Assembly: GCF_022458985.1 (NCBI RefSeq)
Contig: NC_061783.1
Span: 12,717,913-12,781,912, forward strand
DNA: 64,000 bases
Direction: 5' to 3'
Source: Mugil cephalus
Taxonomy: Eukaryota; Chordata; Actinopteri; Mugiliformes; Mugilidae
The notes under the pieces were generated by a model. The model was not told the DNA's origin. It made no database searches and saw nothing but the letters and a program-made list of their open reading frames with translations. Both the position numbers and the translations under genes were made by a program. Position 1 is the stretch's first letter; every line of letters begins with the position of its first letter. Of this stretch, positions 48,650-61,300 are shown in pieces.

Positions 48650-50180
48650 GACCAACCATCAAGCTTAAGACATAATAGTATTAATGTGACACCTTGTTTA
48701 TTTTACATTGCCAATTTCTTAATTGTACATTATGATTTTGGGATATTACTGGGATATAACTCCACAACATGTCGTCTTTCTAACTAAGAGTAAAAACATC
48801 CATAATACATATTTAAGTTTTTTACCTTCGTGCACTTAGTCCATTTGAAATTAAACTAAATTGGAACTTATTTTATTAGACAAAACCTCATTTGCATGTT
48901 TTAATAACACTTCACAAAGTCCAAGCAATTGTTTTGGGAATTAGAATTCAGCATCCCTTGTGTTCATCGATTTTCCACAGACGAAAAACCACTTACGACC
49001 AGCAGGTGGAGACAAAAGCCAAGTTGTGTTCACTCTCATCGACCTTGAGATATTAGCGGAGGTGAAGCTTACATCACTACCTGGCTAGTGCGCACAGCTA
49101 ATAGAGTAAAAGGATGAAGGAGTATGATGAGAGGGGGTAAAGGAGAAAGAGAGAAAGTGCTTATTCTGGAGAACGGGTGAGGCATATGTTGGCAAGTGAG
49201 CGAACTCTCCGTCTTGCAAAAAGAGTGGACGGTGTGCCGAGAACAGAAGGTGCAGCTGGTGCGAGCTGAAACGATGGCAAGGAGACAAAACTCTTCGCTG
49301 CGCACTTCCTTTCTCTCGCCTGCTCTCTCCTTTGAACCCTCCGTCCAACTCCTTTCCTCCCCTCTTTCTTCCCATCCCTCCTTCCCTTCCTTCTTCATCC
49401 TCATCCAACCTTCCCTCCCTCCTTCTTCCCTCCTCCAGTTCCCACGGAGCACATGGGGCCAGGCGGGCTGCTATTGTCCAGGATATCCCCTCCTTGTTAA
49501 TGGTTTCCTGTGCACACACAGAGGGCCGCTGAGAGAAACAAGCAGCCTCATCTGATACCAGGCGTCGCCGCGTACCATGCGCACACATCCACACACACAC
49601 ACACGCAAAACAACAGGCATCAACAAGCATACACGCCTACCATACCACACACACCTTCACACTAAGCACACACTCGTGCGCACTTGAGCAAACACGGCGA
49701 TAAAAAAAAAAAAAAAAAAAAAAATACACAGGTAATTTATCAGAAGTCTTTTTATTGCAGGGAAGTTGTCATTACCACGAGGCGACAACAAGCTGAGAAA
49801 TCTGATTTGACAGTTTGTGCTTTGTACAACCATAAAATATACACAGCGAGGTTCGCGAGCAGACACCAACGTGTAAGGTGGAAAAAAAAAAAAAGATGCA
49901 CTGGTGTTTTATAAATGCCTGGACTTTTTATAGGTTGTATCGCTTTGCTTTTAAAGATGAACTCCCTAAGATTATTCACTGACAATCCTGCTGAGCAAAT
50001 ACAAGGAAATAACTTGGAGACTAGTTGATAAAAAAATCATGTACATTACAACAACAAAAAAACTGGTAAAACATATGTGAAGTGTTGTTTGTTAAGGACA
50101 GAATTTACTGTGGAGAGGAAACGTAACTTGGGGGAAGACAATAGAGCACCATATGAGCGCAGGAGCTTGTGGGCAAATCA
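48650..50180. other. Intergenic between stmn2 and hey1 3' ends
   Basis: Non-coding. A pyrimidine-rich tract at about 49,300-49,440 produces long spurious Ser/Pro and Glu/Arg frames. A CA run lies at about 49,580-49,605 and a poly-A run at 49,702-49,723. One CGTGGGAA (RBPJ-type) octamer lies inverted at 49,439-49,446. Confidence 0.6.
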
Positions 50181-50188
50181 GGGTTCAC

Positions 50189-50671
50189 TTTATTTCAGCC
50201 AACTTCTGTTCCCAGTGTTTAGTGAAACAAACACCTGGTTTCAGTTATTCCACCCCATAAAATGCTGTAAAAAGGGGGTGACTCTCAACCCCCTCCTCCT
50301 CCTCCTCCTCTTCCTCCCTGTAACCAGGGCACCAACACTTTCACCCAGGAACTTGTCAGACGGCGACTGCTTGACCATCTGGAAAAGCCATCCCTGACAG
50401 GCCGACTACAGCGGGTGAAACTTCTAAAGGCAGGAACCGAGATCAATCAACACAATAAATCACTCTCGTTGTCTTTTAGTCGTGGTCTCCCTCTTCACCG
50501 CTTTTCTTCTATATACAAAACAATAAAGAGAATAGAAACGCGTTATCTATATCCTCTGTGGGATGTCAACATCTTAGAAAAAAATAGCACTTTCTTAGCG
50601 GGGAAAATAAAGTCTTGTCCTTGAGTCCAGCTCAGCTGTGAAGTGAGTCTGTATTCAGAGTTTCATTTCAG
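50189..50671 (-). other. hey1: Candidate hey1 3'UTR
   Basis: This follows the hey1 stop on the minus strand. An AATAAA on the minus strand at 50,189-50,194 would give a UTR of about 480 bases. The end is inferred from this signal only. Confidence 0.4.
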
Positions 50672-52158
50672 TCAGAACGCTCCTATCTCCATGCCCCAGG
50701 GTCTGTAGGGTTTGCCCACGCTGGAAGTCTGGGCCGGGGGGGTGATGCCAGTGGTGGGTGAGATGATGGGGAAGGCGCTGAAGGCGAAGGGGAACGCTGA
50801 GAGGGAGGAGAGGAGAGGAGGCGAGAGCTTGGACGCTGACGAGGGAACCAAGGCGGGGTGCAGGACGGTGGTGGGAGCAGCTGAGGTGGAGGGAACCCGG
50901 ATCGGACCTTGGTCTGGGGTGGCGCTGCCGCTGCGCCTGCCCGGGACGTGAGTCTCTGCGACCAGCGAGGAGGACGAGGACGAAGAGGAAGAGGAGGGCG
51001 ATGAAGTAGACGCGGACGACAGGGGAGTTTGCGGACTGCTGGTGGTGCTGCGGGGCAGAGGCGCCAACGGCGTCCCCTGTTGGTGCTGCAGGAGGAGGGG
51101 GTGCGTCAGGTGGGCAGGAGGGGATCCAAAAGCGGAGCCCCACGCCAGGTGGCTCAGACCGGAGTGAGCCTCTCTCTGGCTGGCGTAGTTGTTCAGGTGG
51201 GACACCAGACGGATCCTCAGAGGGTCTGCGCTGTCCAAGCCTTCGATGATACTCAGATAGCGGGCAGTCTCAGCCAGACACTCCCTGAAACCTAAGCCAC
51301 GGTAGTCCATGGCCAGGGCATGGGCATCAAAGTAACCTGCGAGGAGGGCAAGAAGGCAACAGATTAGATTTTTTTTTTTTTAAGTCACATATAAGCTTGC
51401 AAGCAGGGAAGTTAGATGTATAATCTAAATCGATATTTGTTAACTGAAAGAGTAAGTGAACACACCTTTGCCTCCAGCTGCATGGAGCATCTTGAGGTGG
51501 TCAACTGTCATCTGCAAGATCTCCGCTTTCTCCAGTTTGGCTGAACCCTTCGGAGTTAGAGGAAATAAATGGCCGATTAATTTCAAAAATATCCACAGGA
51601 GTTTAAATCAAAAGTACTGTTATTTGTTGTTTGATTTGTGACTTTAGAGCTCCTGAAGTTTGAGGAACTTTTCTCACCTGTTTCTCGTACGCGCTGGGAA
51701 CCAGCCTACGCAGCTCACTCAGGCTGTTATTGATTCTGTCGCGGCGCCGTTTCTCTATAATCTGAAAGACGACAACAGTTTATCGTTATTATGCGATCTG
51801 TAGAATATAACATGTAGTGGCGTCGCGTCTGCAAATGATCAAATGGGTGAAGAAATAAAGATTTACTTACTCCTCGGCGCCTTTTTCTAGCCTGCACCTG
51901 AGTTGATGTGGTGGGAGACATGGAGCCGAGAGGAGAGCTCATATTCCTTAAAAGAAATGCAACAGGTTCAAGTCAACATCAGAGAACTTAAGTTTTATTT
52001 TCTTATTATCCCAAACTCGAATTGTTTCGTTTCAAGTAAATGAGAAATATACTGAAAGGGTAAATAACTTACCCATTTTCGTCTGCGCTCTCCTTCTCCA
52101 CTTCAATAGTTTCGTCCAGCTCGCTGTCCGAGGAGCTAAAATCGTGATTCCTTTTCAT
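50672..52158 (-). CDS. hey1: Hey1, hairy/E(spl)-related bHLH-Orange repressor with YRPW motif, complete, 5 coding exons
   Basis: This is a nuclear transcriptional repressor induced by Notch signalling, acting in vascular, cardiac and neural development by binding E-box-type sites as a dimer. Coding exons (minus): 52158-52073, 51946-51871, 51761-51678, 51547-51466, 51336-50672. The lengths sum to 993 nt, giving 330 residues and TGA; human HEY1 has 304. The bHLH spans about residues 48-105 ([20 protein letters not shown]...) with Gly54 in the basic region, where Hes proteins have Pro. The Orange domain is about residues 111-165 ([20 protein letters not shown]...). The C-terminus has YRPW at 320-323, then GMEIGAF (GTEIGAF in human). 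The extra length is mostly a Ser-rich low-complexity stretch after the Orange domain. All junction phases agree. Confidence 0.97.
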
Positions 52159-52480
52159 TTTCGTTTCGTCCGCGTTAGTCCTTCAGAAAGTCGGTTGAGT
52201 CTGCCAGACGTGAGTCTGCACAGGTTTGCCCGGAGCGCCTGCGTTTGAAGCGCTCAGCTTTCCCACGGTGTCATTTCAACACTGAGGCCGGCCAACAGGG
52301 GCGGGGACAGGCCGCGAAGCAGCCAATCACAGGACGGCTCGGGGTTTGACTGACAGCGCACTTGGCCCAAGCGTGTCTTGGTGCGCTTTGACAAATCCGA
52401 GAGGAGGAAAAAAGCAAAGAGGTTTCACTCTGTGTTTGCTCTGCTGCTTGAATGCGGTGAAGGTTTTGAAAGATGGGACG
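52159..52480 (-). promoter_or_regulatory. hey1: hey1 proximal promoter with RBPJ-type site
   Basis: Upstream of the hey1 ATG, the minus strand carries CGTGGGAA at 52,267-52,260, about 100 bases from the start codon. This is a perfect match to the RBPJ/CSL consensus YGTGGGAA used by Notch-responsive genes. A CCAAT box (AGCCAATCA on the plus strand) lies near 52,320, and the block is GC-rich. Direct Notch regulation of HEY1 is established; use of this site here is inferred. Confidence 0.55.
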
Positions 52481-52499
52481 ACCTATCAAATATTTCTCT

Positions 52500-53080
52500 A
52501 AAAAACAAACTACAAAACTAATAATCTTGACAGCCTAAAACCCAGAAACAAATTATATGAAATCTGAGTGTTGGTTATTTGTCCTACTTTGTGGCAAACA
52601 TGATGTCAGTCAAGTCAAATTTTCTCTGTATAGCATAGTCATCCTCACTAGATTGCTCTGTCATCAAGGAATTACTATTAAATTAATTTATGTTTTCCTT
52701 TGTTTGACGTTAAAGAATAAGAATGAGACGACACATTTTAAAGTTCCTGGTTTGTCTAAATAAGATCAACACTGTTTTTATTTTCATTTTCCCCTAGTAA
52801 AAGTAAAAATATGATGCAATCTGCTAAGTGACCTTCAAGACGCGCTCAAGACACTAAAACGTAACAACAGAAAAAAAGTGCAAATAAGGCACGACAGTTA
52901 AAATATATATTATTTATTTTCTCCAAGTCTTTTTTTGTTGTTCTTTTTACTCATTCAAATCGCCACCATTGTCTCTTCAGCGAAGAGGAAGTCCTATTCT
53001 GTGGTTGTGAACTTTCCCTGAAAAGTTTGGGGACTTTTGTGACATGTGTGTGATTGATCTTCCTAAACATAGAGGATCTT
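52500..53080. other. AT-rich spacer upstream of hey1
   Basis: Non-coding sequence between the proximal promoter and the GC-rich block at 53.1-53.4 kb. No feature is recognised. Confidence 0.55.
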
Positions 53081-53099
53081 TGGAAAAACTTTGACAGCG

Positions 53100-53480
53100 G
53101 TCCAATGGACTTTCGGTCCGTGACTGTCCCCCCTCGCCACCGACCCACCCAATCCAACCACCCACCCACCCACCCGCCGCCACCGCCCGCCCCCTCCTCC
53201 CCCGTGTGTGTCCCGGTGGTGATGAGGAGTGGCTGGCCGGCTGTCAGCACGCGTTGGCCGTGGGAAAGTTCCCTAACCGGCGCTGATAACCAATCAGAGG
53301 CCGACGGCCGTCTCCGGCGCTGGAATGAATGGAGCAATTGGTCGGGGCGACGGGCGGTCTGCGAGCGAGCGTGTGAACCTGTAATCCAATACTAACTCAG
53401 CCCGGGAGGACAGACAGGGAGCACTGCCGCAACCAGAGGAAGCCACCAAGTCTAATCTTACCCCACAGAGAGACCTCATG
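53100..53480. promoter_or_regulatory. GC-rich upstream block with second RBPJ-type site
   Basis: A CpG-containing block about 1 kb upstream of hey1. It contains CGTGGGAA on the plus strand at 53,259-53,266, and nearby TGATAACCAATCAG combines GATA-like and CCAAT-like motifs. No coding frame here is convincing. It may be a distal promoter or enhancer of hey1. Confidence 0.35.
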
Positions 53481-53545
53481 CACGGTAAAGACGCCGTGGG
53501 CGCTTCAAGGAGTTTTTTTTTCTTTTCTTTTTCTGAGAGCACTCA

Positions 53546-53573
53546 AAAAAAAAAAAAAAAAAAAAAAAAAAAA
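53546..53573 (+). repeat. Poly-A run
   Basis: About 27 consecutive A bases. No retroelement body is evident immediately upstream. Confidence 0.95.
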
Positions 53574-53579
53574 GCCCGT

Positions 53580-54010
53580 CATGCAATCAAAGTCCCTGGA
53601 GTTTCCACATCATCGCCACCGCACGGCCGGTGCCTCCTTTAATGGTCACGCTCCCCAAATAATTTGACAGAGCCGCTGGTGTGTGTTTGTATACACGGAG
53701 GTACTCGTGTTACTGCATGCGGAGCCGCAGCTCTTCGGTAAAGGGTGTCCTGCAGGGACTGAACCGTGTCTGCCGTTTACTGAGCAGAATAAGATCCATG
53801 AGATATACGGGGCTGTTACATAACCGCAGCAGTCATAACATATAGTTGTGAAATCAAAGGTCTGTAGGCCTGCGTTTAGAAGTAGAGTACTGTTACGTTT
53901 TCTTCATGGGAGACAGATATCGTAGGTATCTGTTTATGCCATTTATTTCATGAATGTGTTTTTATAGTATTTCTAAATAAAATAAAATAAAATAAAAATA
54001 TATTCGGTAT
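53580..54010. other. Non-coding spacer
   Basis: No gene is seen. A short AAATA-type repeat lies at about 53,976-54,000, next to the Tc1 derivative. Confidence 0.6.
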
Positions 54011-54012
54011 AT

Positions 54013-54390
54013 ACACCGATCAGCCACAATATTAAAACCACTGACAGGAGAAGTGAATAACATTGACCATCTTGTGACAATTCAGTGTTTTAGTGAAACC
54101 AGACAACCCACCCCCCAGCAATGACACCCCACAATTTATGACAGCATCTCCAGCCTGACACACACACACACACACAAAAACGATTTGGAGCAACTCACAG
54201 CACAAGGTGTTGACCTGGCTTCACTAGGTCCCAAACCGATCAAGTACCTGTGGGATGATCCACAGAGACCCATAGGACCCAAAGGCCCCAACTAACAACA
54301 TCCTGTTTCCAGATACAACTGTTTTGGAGGCACAAGAGAGGCCTACACAATATTAGGAAGGTGGTCATAATGTTATGCCCCTATTGGTGT
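54013..54390 (+). mobile_element. Internally deleted Tc1-like element, copy B
   Basis: The left end ACACCGATCAGCCACAATAT and the right end ...GTGGTCATAATGTTATG...TTGGTGT form the terminal repeats. The internal block GGTGTTGACCTGGCTTCACT, then CCAAACCGATCAAGTACCTG, is the decayed end of a Tc1 transposase. The order of segments matches copy A at 18,430-18,826, so both derive from the same or a similar deletion derivative. Confidence 0.85.
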
Positions 54391-54399
54391 TAGTACACA

Positions 54400-55229
54400 T
54401 GCAAGCTTCTCTGCATTTATTTGATCGCGCAGAGACTATAACTAACTGTAAAGTTCTTAAATTCATTTTGCTCACACGACTGGTGCATTTACAGAAAATA
54501 CTGATTCAACAACGAGCACTAATGAAAACCAACAAACTATTTACAGCTTGACTTTTTAATTGATTTTTACCGTGTCATTCAATCAGAGCGTTTTCAAAGC
54601 CAACTAAACTCATCACTGAATAAATCTCCACGTTTCAAAGACGCCGACATCTTAGTTCTGTCTCCACTGAAAACCAGTTGGTACCAGTAGAACGCTGACA
54701 TTTTGTCCCGGCAAAACTATGCTTCAAAATGTCAGTGAAGGTCATTTTTTTTTTTTTTTTTTATAAGTGCACCGGGCAACAACAATGAAAAGGCTATGAA
54801 TGAGGCAAGGAAATGTGCACTAGTGTGTAGAGGGGAGGAAACATAAAACCTGGATTCATCATGAAAAACGTTTTCGGGATGTGCTGCACAGGGCGCCGAC
54901 CATTCATCCTCTGGAGGCAATGAGCTGCTGACTGTCATTTTAATCTTACGGTAATGCAGCGCAGCAGAAACACGCATTTATTATTAGTCATTACCAACTT
55001 CTGCGCATGCATGAACACACATGCAGCAAACGCTGCGATGCTTATCAGTGGAAACCCAAGGCGTAATAGTCATCACAGGGAGAGGAGGCTGCCTTGTTTG
55101 GTTTATATGAATGAGAGGAAGCACTTAGGGCTGTTTTCATCTTATTGTTGTCGTACAAGGCTAAACTTATGGCAGCGCAGGCACACAGATACACTCCCAA
55201 CATTCATCGAACTCATCATTGGTGAGTAA

Positions 55230-55230
<1 letters not shown>
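54400..55230. other. Non-coding stretch
   Basis: A poly-T run lies at about 54,747-54,762. No gene or RNA is recognised. Confidence 0.6.

Positions 55231-55232
<2 letters not shown>

Positions 55233-55269
<37 letters not shown>
55233..55269 (+). repeat. (GT)n microsatellite
   Basis: About 18 GT units, with a shorter GT run at about 55,376-55,392. Confidence 0.97.
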
Positions 55270-55270
<1 letters not shown>

Positions 55271-55399
55271 GGGAGTGGGAGTGAGTGGGAGTTGCGTTCA
55301 CACACGTCCGAGCACTTGCAACCTGAAGCCTTACTCACAATAAACACAGGTGTGCATCCACATTAGTGTTTGACTGTGTGTGTGTGTGTGTAGGTGGAG

Positions 55400-58300
55400 G
55401 GGTGTTGGGTGGAGGGGAGTGGGAGTGGGAGGAGGGGAGTGATCCCTCTTGTTGTATTTCAAGTTCACCCAGAGTTCCCACGCTGTTATTTTCTGCCCGG
55501 CTGTCTTTGTTCTACCGGTCTCATCACATGTTGTGATTAGTAGGGCCTTTCAGGGGCCGCCCTTTGAAGGTGAGGGCCCGCAACGCCACACCACACCATC
55601 AAATCCCCTCCCCCCCTCCCTCCTCCCCGCCGTTTCTCTCCCTCTCTCTGTAAATCAGGCCACCAAATCGAATCAAACTCAGCGACGGTTCACCTCCGCT
55701 GCCTCTGAACTGTCTCGCATTCACCCCCCCCCTTTTTTTTGTCTTTCATGTCCAATTTCCTGTCTTCACATGTTTTCCTCCTTCTTGTTTTCTTGAATCT
55801 TATCCTCGCCGTGCCTTTCTTATCATCCCAAATAGTTCTTCCTCGGGGAATTTTGTCTCTCCGAAAGCCTCCCCGCGTCTGGTAAATCCTCTCAGACACT
55901 GACAGACGTAATTTAGGGTCAAATGGGAGAGATTACACGTTGCGCGCCCTCCTGAAGCTTCCTCCTGAATCATACAGTTCCCGTCTCGGACTGTACGGTC
56001 AAAGAAGGGTTTCAGCTTATTTGAAAGCCACAAGCGAGACCTTTTTTTTTTTTTTTTTTTTTTTTTTCTGTAGCAATTACATGTCATCAGGGCAGACATA
56101 AATTGAGTCTAGACTTTCTTACCAGAAGGAAATGCTTGAAATATGTGTCCGCATTTAGGCTTTGAAGTTGTTTTAAAGTGGGATTTCGCCAATAAATTCA
56201 CCTTGGCGCGCACATTTTTTGCATTAAGTTTAATTGCTTCTGCTGTACATATTTACACAATGGCCCACATGTCATCAGGCGTTTAGCAGTATCGGTTTGT
56301 TAAGCTTTCCTGCGAAGGGCTCATGTGGCTCTACATGACTTCAGGGAGTGTAAATCTAGCTCGGCTGCAGCGCTGACAGAGTGACGTTGATGGATGATGT
56401 TGATATCACATTCAGGAACTCTCGGTTGCTCCTTAACAAAACAGGATCATGATAAACTGCTAAAATGGTAAAGCGTTCCTGATGTTCCTCGTGATGTGTC
56501 GGGTGACATTTTCTTTTTGTCTGTGTGTGTAGAAAAATGTTGATGGATGGGCTGCAAAAACCAATGATATCTCTTGTCGATGAGGTCGCGATAGCTTAAT
56601 CACGCTCGCCACTTTTTCTGTTTTAGATAAATAAATCATTTCAGAGGCTGACTGATATTTTTTTTCTGGTTTGCAGTCGTGTCTTTCAGTTGTAAAAACT
56701 GTTTCGTGATAAGAGAGGAGAGACCTCTGAGGCAAGAGCAGTTAAAAAAAAATAACAGGATTTATTGGTTTATTGCATGTTTGTCTTCGCTTTAATCATT
56801 TAAAAAAGTTGAAAATAACTTAAACTCTGAGATTTATGAGCCTAAAGTTGAATCTTGTATTTCAGAGTTTTCTTTTTTCTTTTTTTACAATTAATAAAAA
56901 AAAATCTCTGACAGGATGTTATAAACTTATCAAATATATTTTTGTCTTCCGATTTCCCTTGTTTTCAGTTTTCCAGATGTTGCACGGTTAAAAATACATT
57001 CTTACATAGTGCTGATGTAAAATTACTGTAAATTGAGAAGATGGAAAATCTGCCGCTAACTCTATCCAAACACACAAAGGCAGGTAGATTACTTTAAAGG
57101 CCTAATTTCAGAAACATTCGAAGACACAAAAATAATATTTACTTGGTCTAAAATTTCTCGAAAGCAATTTTTCTTTGCAAATAATGCCCAATTTAAAAGT
57201 TAAACTCCCAGATACAAGGTGCTCCTTATTCATCAGAAGTATATTTAGGAGAAGTGGCAGCTTTGAATTTCCACATTAAACTTGTTTAAGCTGCATAATG
57301 AACCATGACTGACTTGCAATTTGTGGCGCAGCGAAATCCCAACTTGAGCATAGACAAACTTTTCCCCCTTAATAAACAGGAAAAGTCATACATGCATCAA
57401 TCTGCATGGTCAAACCTCAGAGTGAAACGAGCAATAAACTGGTACGGCAACAGAAAACGAGCGGCGCAGCTTCTGAAAGTGTGACCAGCACTGAGTCACA
57501 GGCACAGTCTGAGAGTCACGGCGTCTGCAGGTTAGCCACAGACAGATGTTCATCCGCCCGAAACAATACGTTGAGCTGCTTTCTGGTGAAACCCTGCGGA
57601 GGGTGAGCCTTGTTATTGTTTATAAATAGAGCTCTGAGGAAGGCTAACTTTGTTTCCCCCCCGACAGGGAGAGGAAGCAACGGCTAATTCTGCTCCAGAC
57701 ACGTATGACACCCGACCATTGTCCCTCGTCGGGAGAGGGGGTGAGAGCGAAAGAGAGACATTGTTCCTGAGTGTCTTTAAGTGGGTGTGCTGTTTGTGAG
57801 GCAGGGGTGAGTGTTGTGTGTGTGTGTGACACCCTAGTATTGTCCTTTTGCAGGGCGGGAGGGGAGTCGTACGTGGTTTCATTGTTTGCCCCTGTCAGTC
57901 ACTATTAGTTCCCCTGTGAGTTTCGTTGACGGGGTCCTCTGTGTCACCCCTCTTGACTCGTATCCTTATCCTCCTGTCCACATGGGCCGTACACATCACT
58001 CAGTGCGAGCGTGCGTATTGAGGAAGTAACGGATGTGTCAAAGCTGACCCACTGACACTCATCTCTGTCCTGTGTCCCCATGGGAAGTGTTCAGGGTCCT
58101 CCCCCTGTCTATCAGTCCAACGCACTAAAGTGCAGACACATGGAGAGTCAAGTAGAATTTTTTATTGTTTATTTTAAACAAAAAAAGTATAGATATTTAT
58201 TTTTTCCCTTTTTGATAAGTTGCGTTAAGTGACACAAACTTGACCCAAGGTTTGCTAACTCAGCTCTGAAAGCAACTTGTCGGAACTTGGAAGTGGTTGT

Positions 58301-61300
58301 TGGTATCGCCCTCATATCTTTGCACGGCATGATGTTTTGATTTAGGATTCTGCACATGCTTATTTGTTTTATTTTAGAGAGTGGATGTGTCATCATCCAG
58401 CCTCTCATCAGAAATGACACATTCTGGCCGAGCAGAGCAGCGGTTCTCTCCCTGCTGAGATTGAATTTTAGTTTTATTATTTTTCCCACTTTCTCAAACG
58501 TGCTGTTTCATTCATAAAACAGCGATGCTCCGACTGAGGGGGGAACGAGAGCGATCTGGGGGGGTGGACCTTGTGTGATGAAAGGGGACTGAGAGCTGGG
58601 TCACAGAGGTTGAGAGGTCACAGAGGTGTGGCCTACTCGGTGGCGTACCGCTTTGGAGAGACACTCACAAATGCATCTTTTTAAATAGTTGTGTGCTCAG
58701 ACTTTAAATCATCTAAAAACTGAATAGTGACAACCTCAGAGCTTTGATATTCTTTAACACTTAAAGAAGGACCCCAGGTTGTGAGGCAGGGCTCTGGGGA
58801 ACATCACCATGGTAACAGTACTAGATGGACACAACGCTGCATCCTGAGCCTTGACTCAGTTTATTGACGGGGAAAACGCTTAATATCTTTAGCAGTTACA
58901 TTTAATTTAAAAAGACTTAAAAACACTTGCAATGCAAAGGGGGGATACAGATTAAGGGAATCAGGAAGTGAAGGCTCCGGGTCTCATACAGCGCCCGGCA
59001 GACAGCAGAGTTGACGGACATATGTTACAAGTATTAGGTTGGTATTTCTTTTTATTTTTTCCCACAGGGAACTCAGACAACCTGAACACACCCCTTCATC
59101 TGCAGCCCTCTGATCTTCTAAATAGGTTCACTAATCCTCAGTCTGGTACATTTGATATCTAAATTCAACAGGTGGATGGGACGCGGCGCTCGGCATCTGA
59201 CTCCCATTTGTTGCGTCCTGTCAAGACGCATCAAAACGTACCTGCCGGGTCATAATCGGCGCTGTCTGACTTCTGTCTGGAGGTGAAGAGTGGCTGTTTT
59301 TTTATTTTTTTGGGGAGGTAGGTGGGGGCGGGGGGGTGTTACTTATGTCTGGAGTCAGCGAAACTCCTTGTGGGTGGCCACTGTGGGAGAAGAGAGTGCG
59401 AGCGAAAGTCGCAGAGAACAAAGGCGGCCATTTAACTTTCATCTCAGCTTGTGGTAATTATTCCCTTTGAGTTTGACCTGGTCACACTTCTGAACTGGCC
59501 TTGTGGCCCTTGGAAAACAGTGACTTTAGTCCAGTTTTATATAATAAAGGAGTGTATAGGACAGCTGAGATTAAAGGAAGGAGAACCTGCTGGCATGCAG
59601 CAGAAGTCACGAGTAGCGTAAGGAGGTCACGGTTTGTTCCTGAAGACTGACTGAGACTGAGACTGTTCCACGTCTGATCCTTTGATATGGCTGCAGCATG
59701 ATCTCTGGGCCTGACATGTAGGTATGCTGAAATGTGAGGCGAAGGAAAAACATTGCTTTCGTGCATTTTTCGGCGAACGTGCACGTACACACTCCTTAAG
59801 CGCACAAGCTCCTAATCACTCATCTTTACTCGCTAATTCGATAACGAGCCCGAACAGTTGAAACATGTTTTAACGTTTGACATTTGGCCCTCGGAGGAGA
59901 GCGACGGAGAGCAAAAACGAGCGTCCCATCTTTGGGGGAGAGGGAAGGGGGGAGTGGCCCCCTCTCCTCCTGCCGCGCTGAGGGGTTGCTGGTCCTCTGA
60001 CCCTGCTAATGACGCGGGGTCAAGAGTCAGGGTTGTGTGAAGGAACCATCTACGTCTGCAGAGCGCGTGAGGAGCGCCTGGGAACCAGAGCCCACCGTGT
60101 GATCCTATGAAACCGATCTCTCCGGAGGGGACCGCTGGTGTGTATTTATATTTATGTGTGGCGGTTGCGAGTGTGTGTAGGAGGAGAGCGACCGCGACAG
60201 GAGACACTCCAGCGGAAATGGTAGACCCCATAGCTCGGCTCGTACCACGAACAAGGTTCCCTGTCTGCATGCCTGTCAACAACAGAAACGATAGGAGACA
60301 GTGGAGAGAAACGATTCGGCTGGGATGACTTTTACCTTTTTAGGAGAAGGAATGAAGCGTATAGAGCCCAAATTAGGATTAAAAAAAACACATTTTTTAC
60401 AAAGACACCAAACCCAGCCAACAGAACATGACGGAAAATAATAATCCAGTAAAGTTCACAACATGTTTGGTGAAATGTGGCAACATAAAGAACTTTGTTC
60501 ATGTAATGGCTGTCTGTTTTATTGTATTTTGCTCTGTGGTTCCTAAACGGATAAAAAAAAAACATCGTGATGTCACCCACTGGCTTGTGAACCTCTAAAA
60601 TGAAGCGCAGAAGGCCAGGGAGGCCACACCCCCTACATACCCTGAGCAGGCACGACGTATCAGATGTTGTATGTTGAGTTGTTAGCCGAAGTACCAGTGC
60701 AGCTAGTAAAGTAGAGAAGTAGAGGAGTGGCAGGAAAATACAAGACAGAATGTCGTTGGATGAGTCATTAGCATTTTTAAAATGGAATTAAGAATTTTAT
60801 TTTTAACTTTTTGTCAACGCTGGGCTGATGTATAGGTGTATAGAGCAAGAAATTATGTGAAATCACATAAACATCAAGTCTGATTTAATGTGGACTTCAA
60901 GATCTGATTCTTACCTATAGTTGTCCTAGTAATTACAATCAGATAGATCAACGTTAATCAATGTTGATTAATGTGCATTGTCCAAACTAATGAACTAAAC
61001 TAACCAAACTAATTGCTCTTTTAATGTAACTGTATTTTTTTTTTTTTAATTGTCTGGTTTTCATTCACTTTGTTTTATGCGTCTGTTTTTGCAGATTTTC
61101 ATGTTGTCGTGAAGCACGTTTCAATGCAATAGAAACGTCTCAGAGTTCCCCAAATGATCACAGAATATATAATCATCAAAACAGCGAATGGACTGAGTTA
61201 TGTACATAAATATTACATAAATATATGTAATCACATTACAACCGGAACAACTTCCAGTAATCGGATCGAAAGCTCCAGAAAAGCTTTAAATGGACCATGA

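Noticed and set aside
49069..49630. Long overlapping frames on both strands (up to 181 codons)
   Set aside because: They lie in a pyrimidine-rich tract and translate to low-complexity Ser/Pro or Glu/Arg. No family features.
59833..60282. Minus-strand frame of 149 codons in a GC-rich patch
   Set aside because: Low resemblance to any family, no splice context and an overlapping frame on the other strand. Best explained by GC-rich composition.
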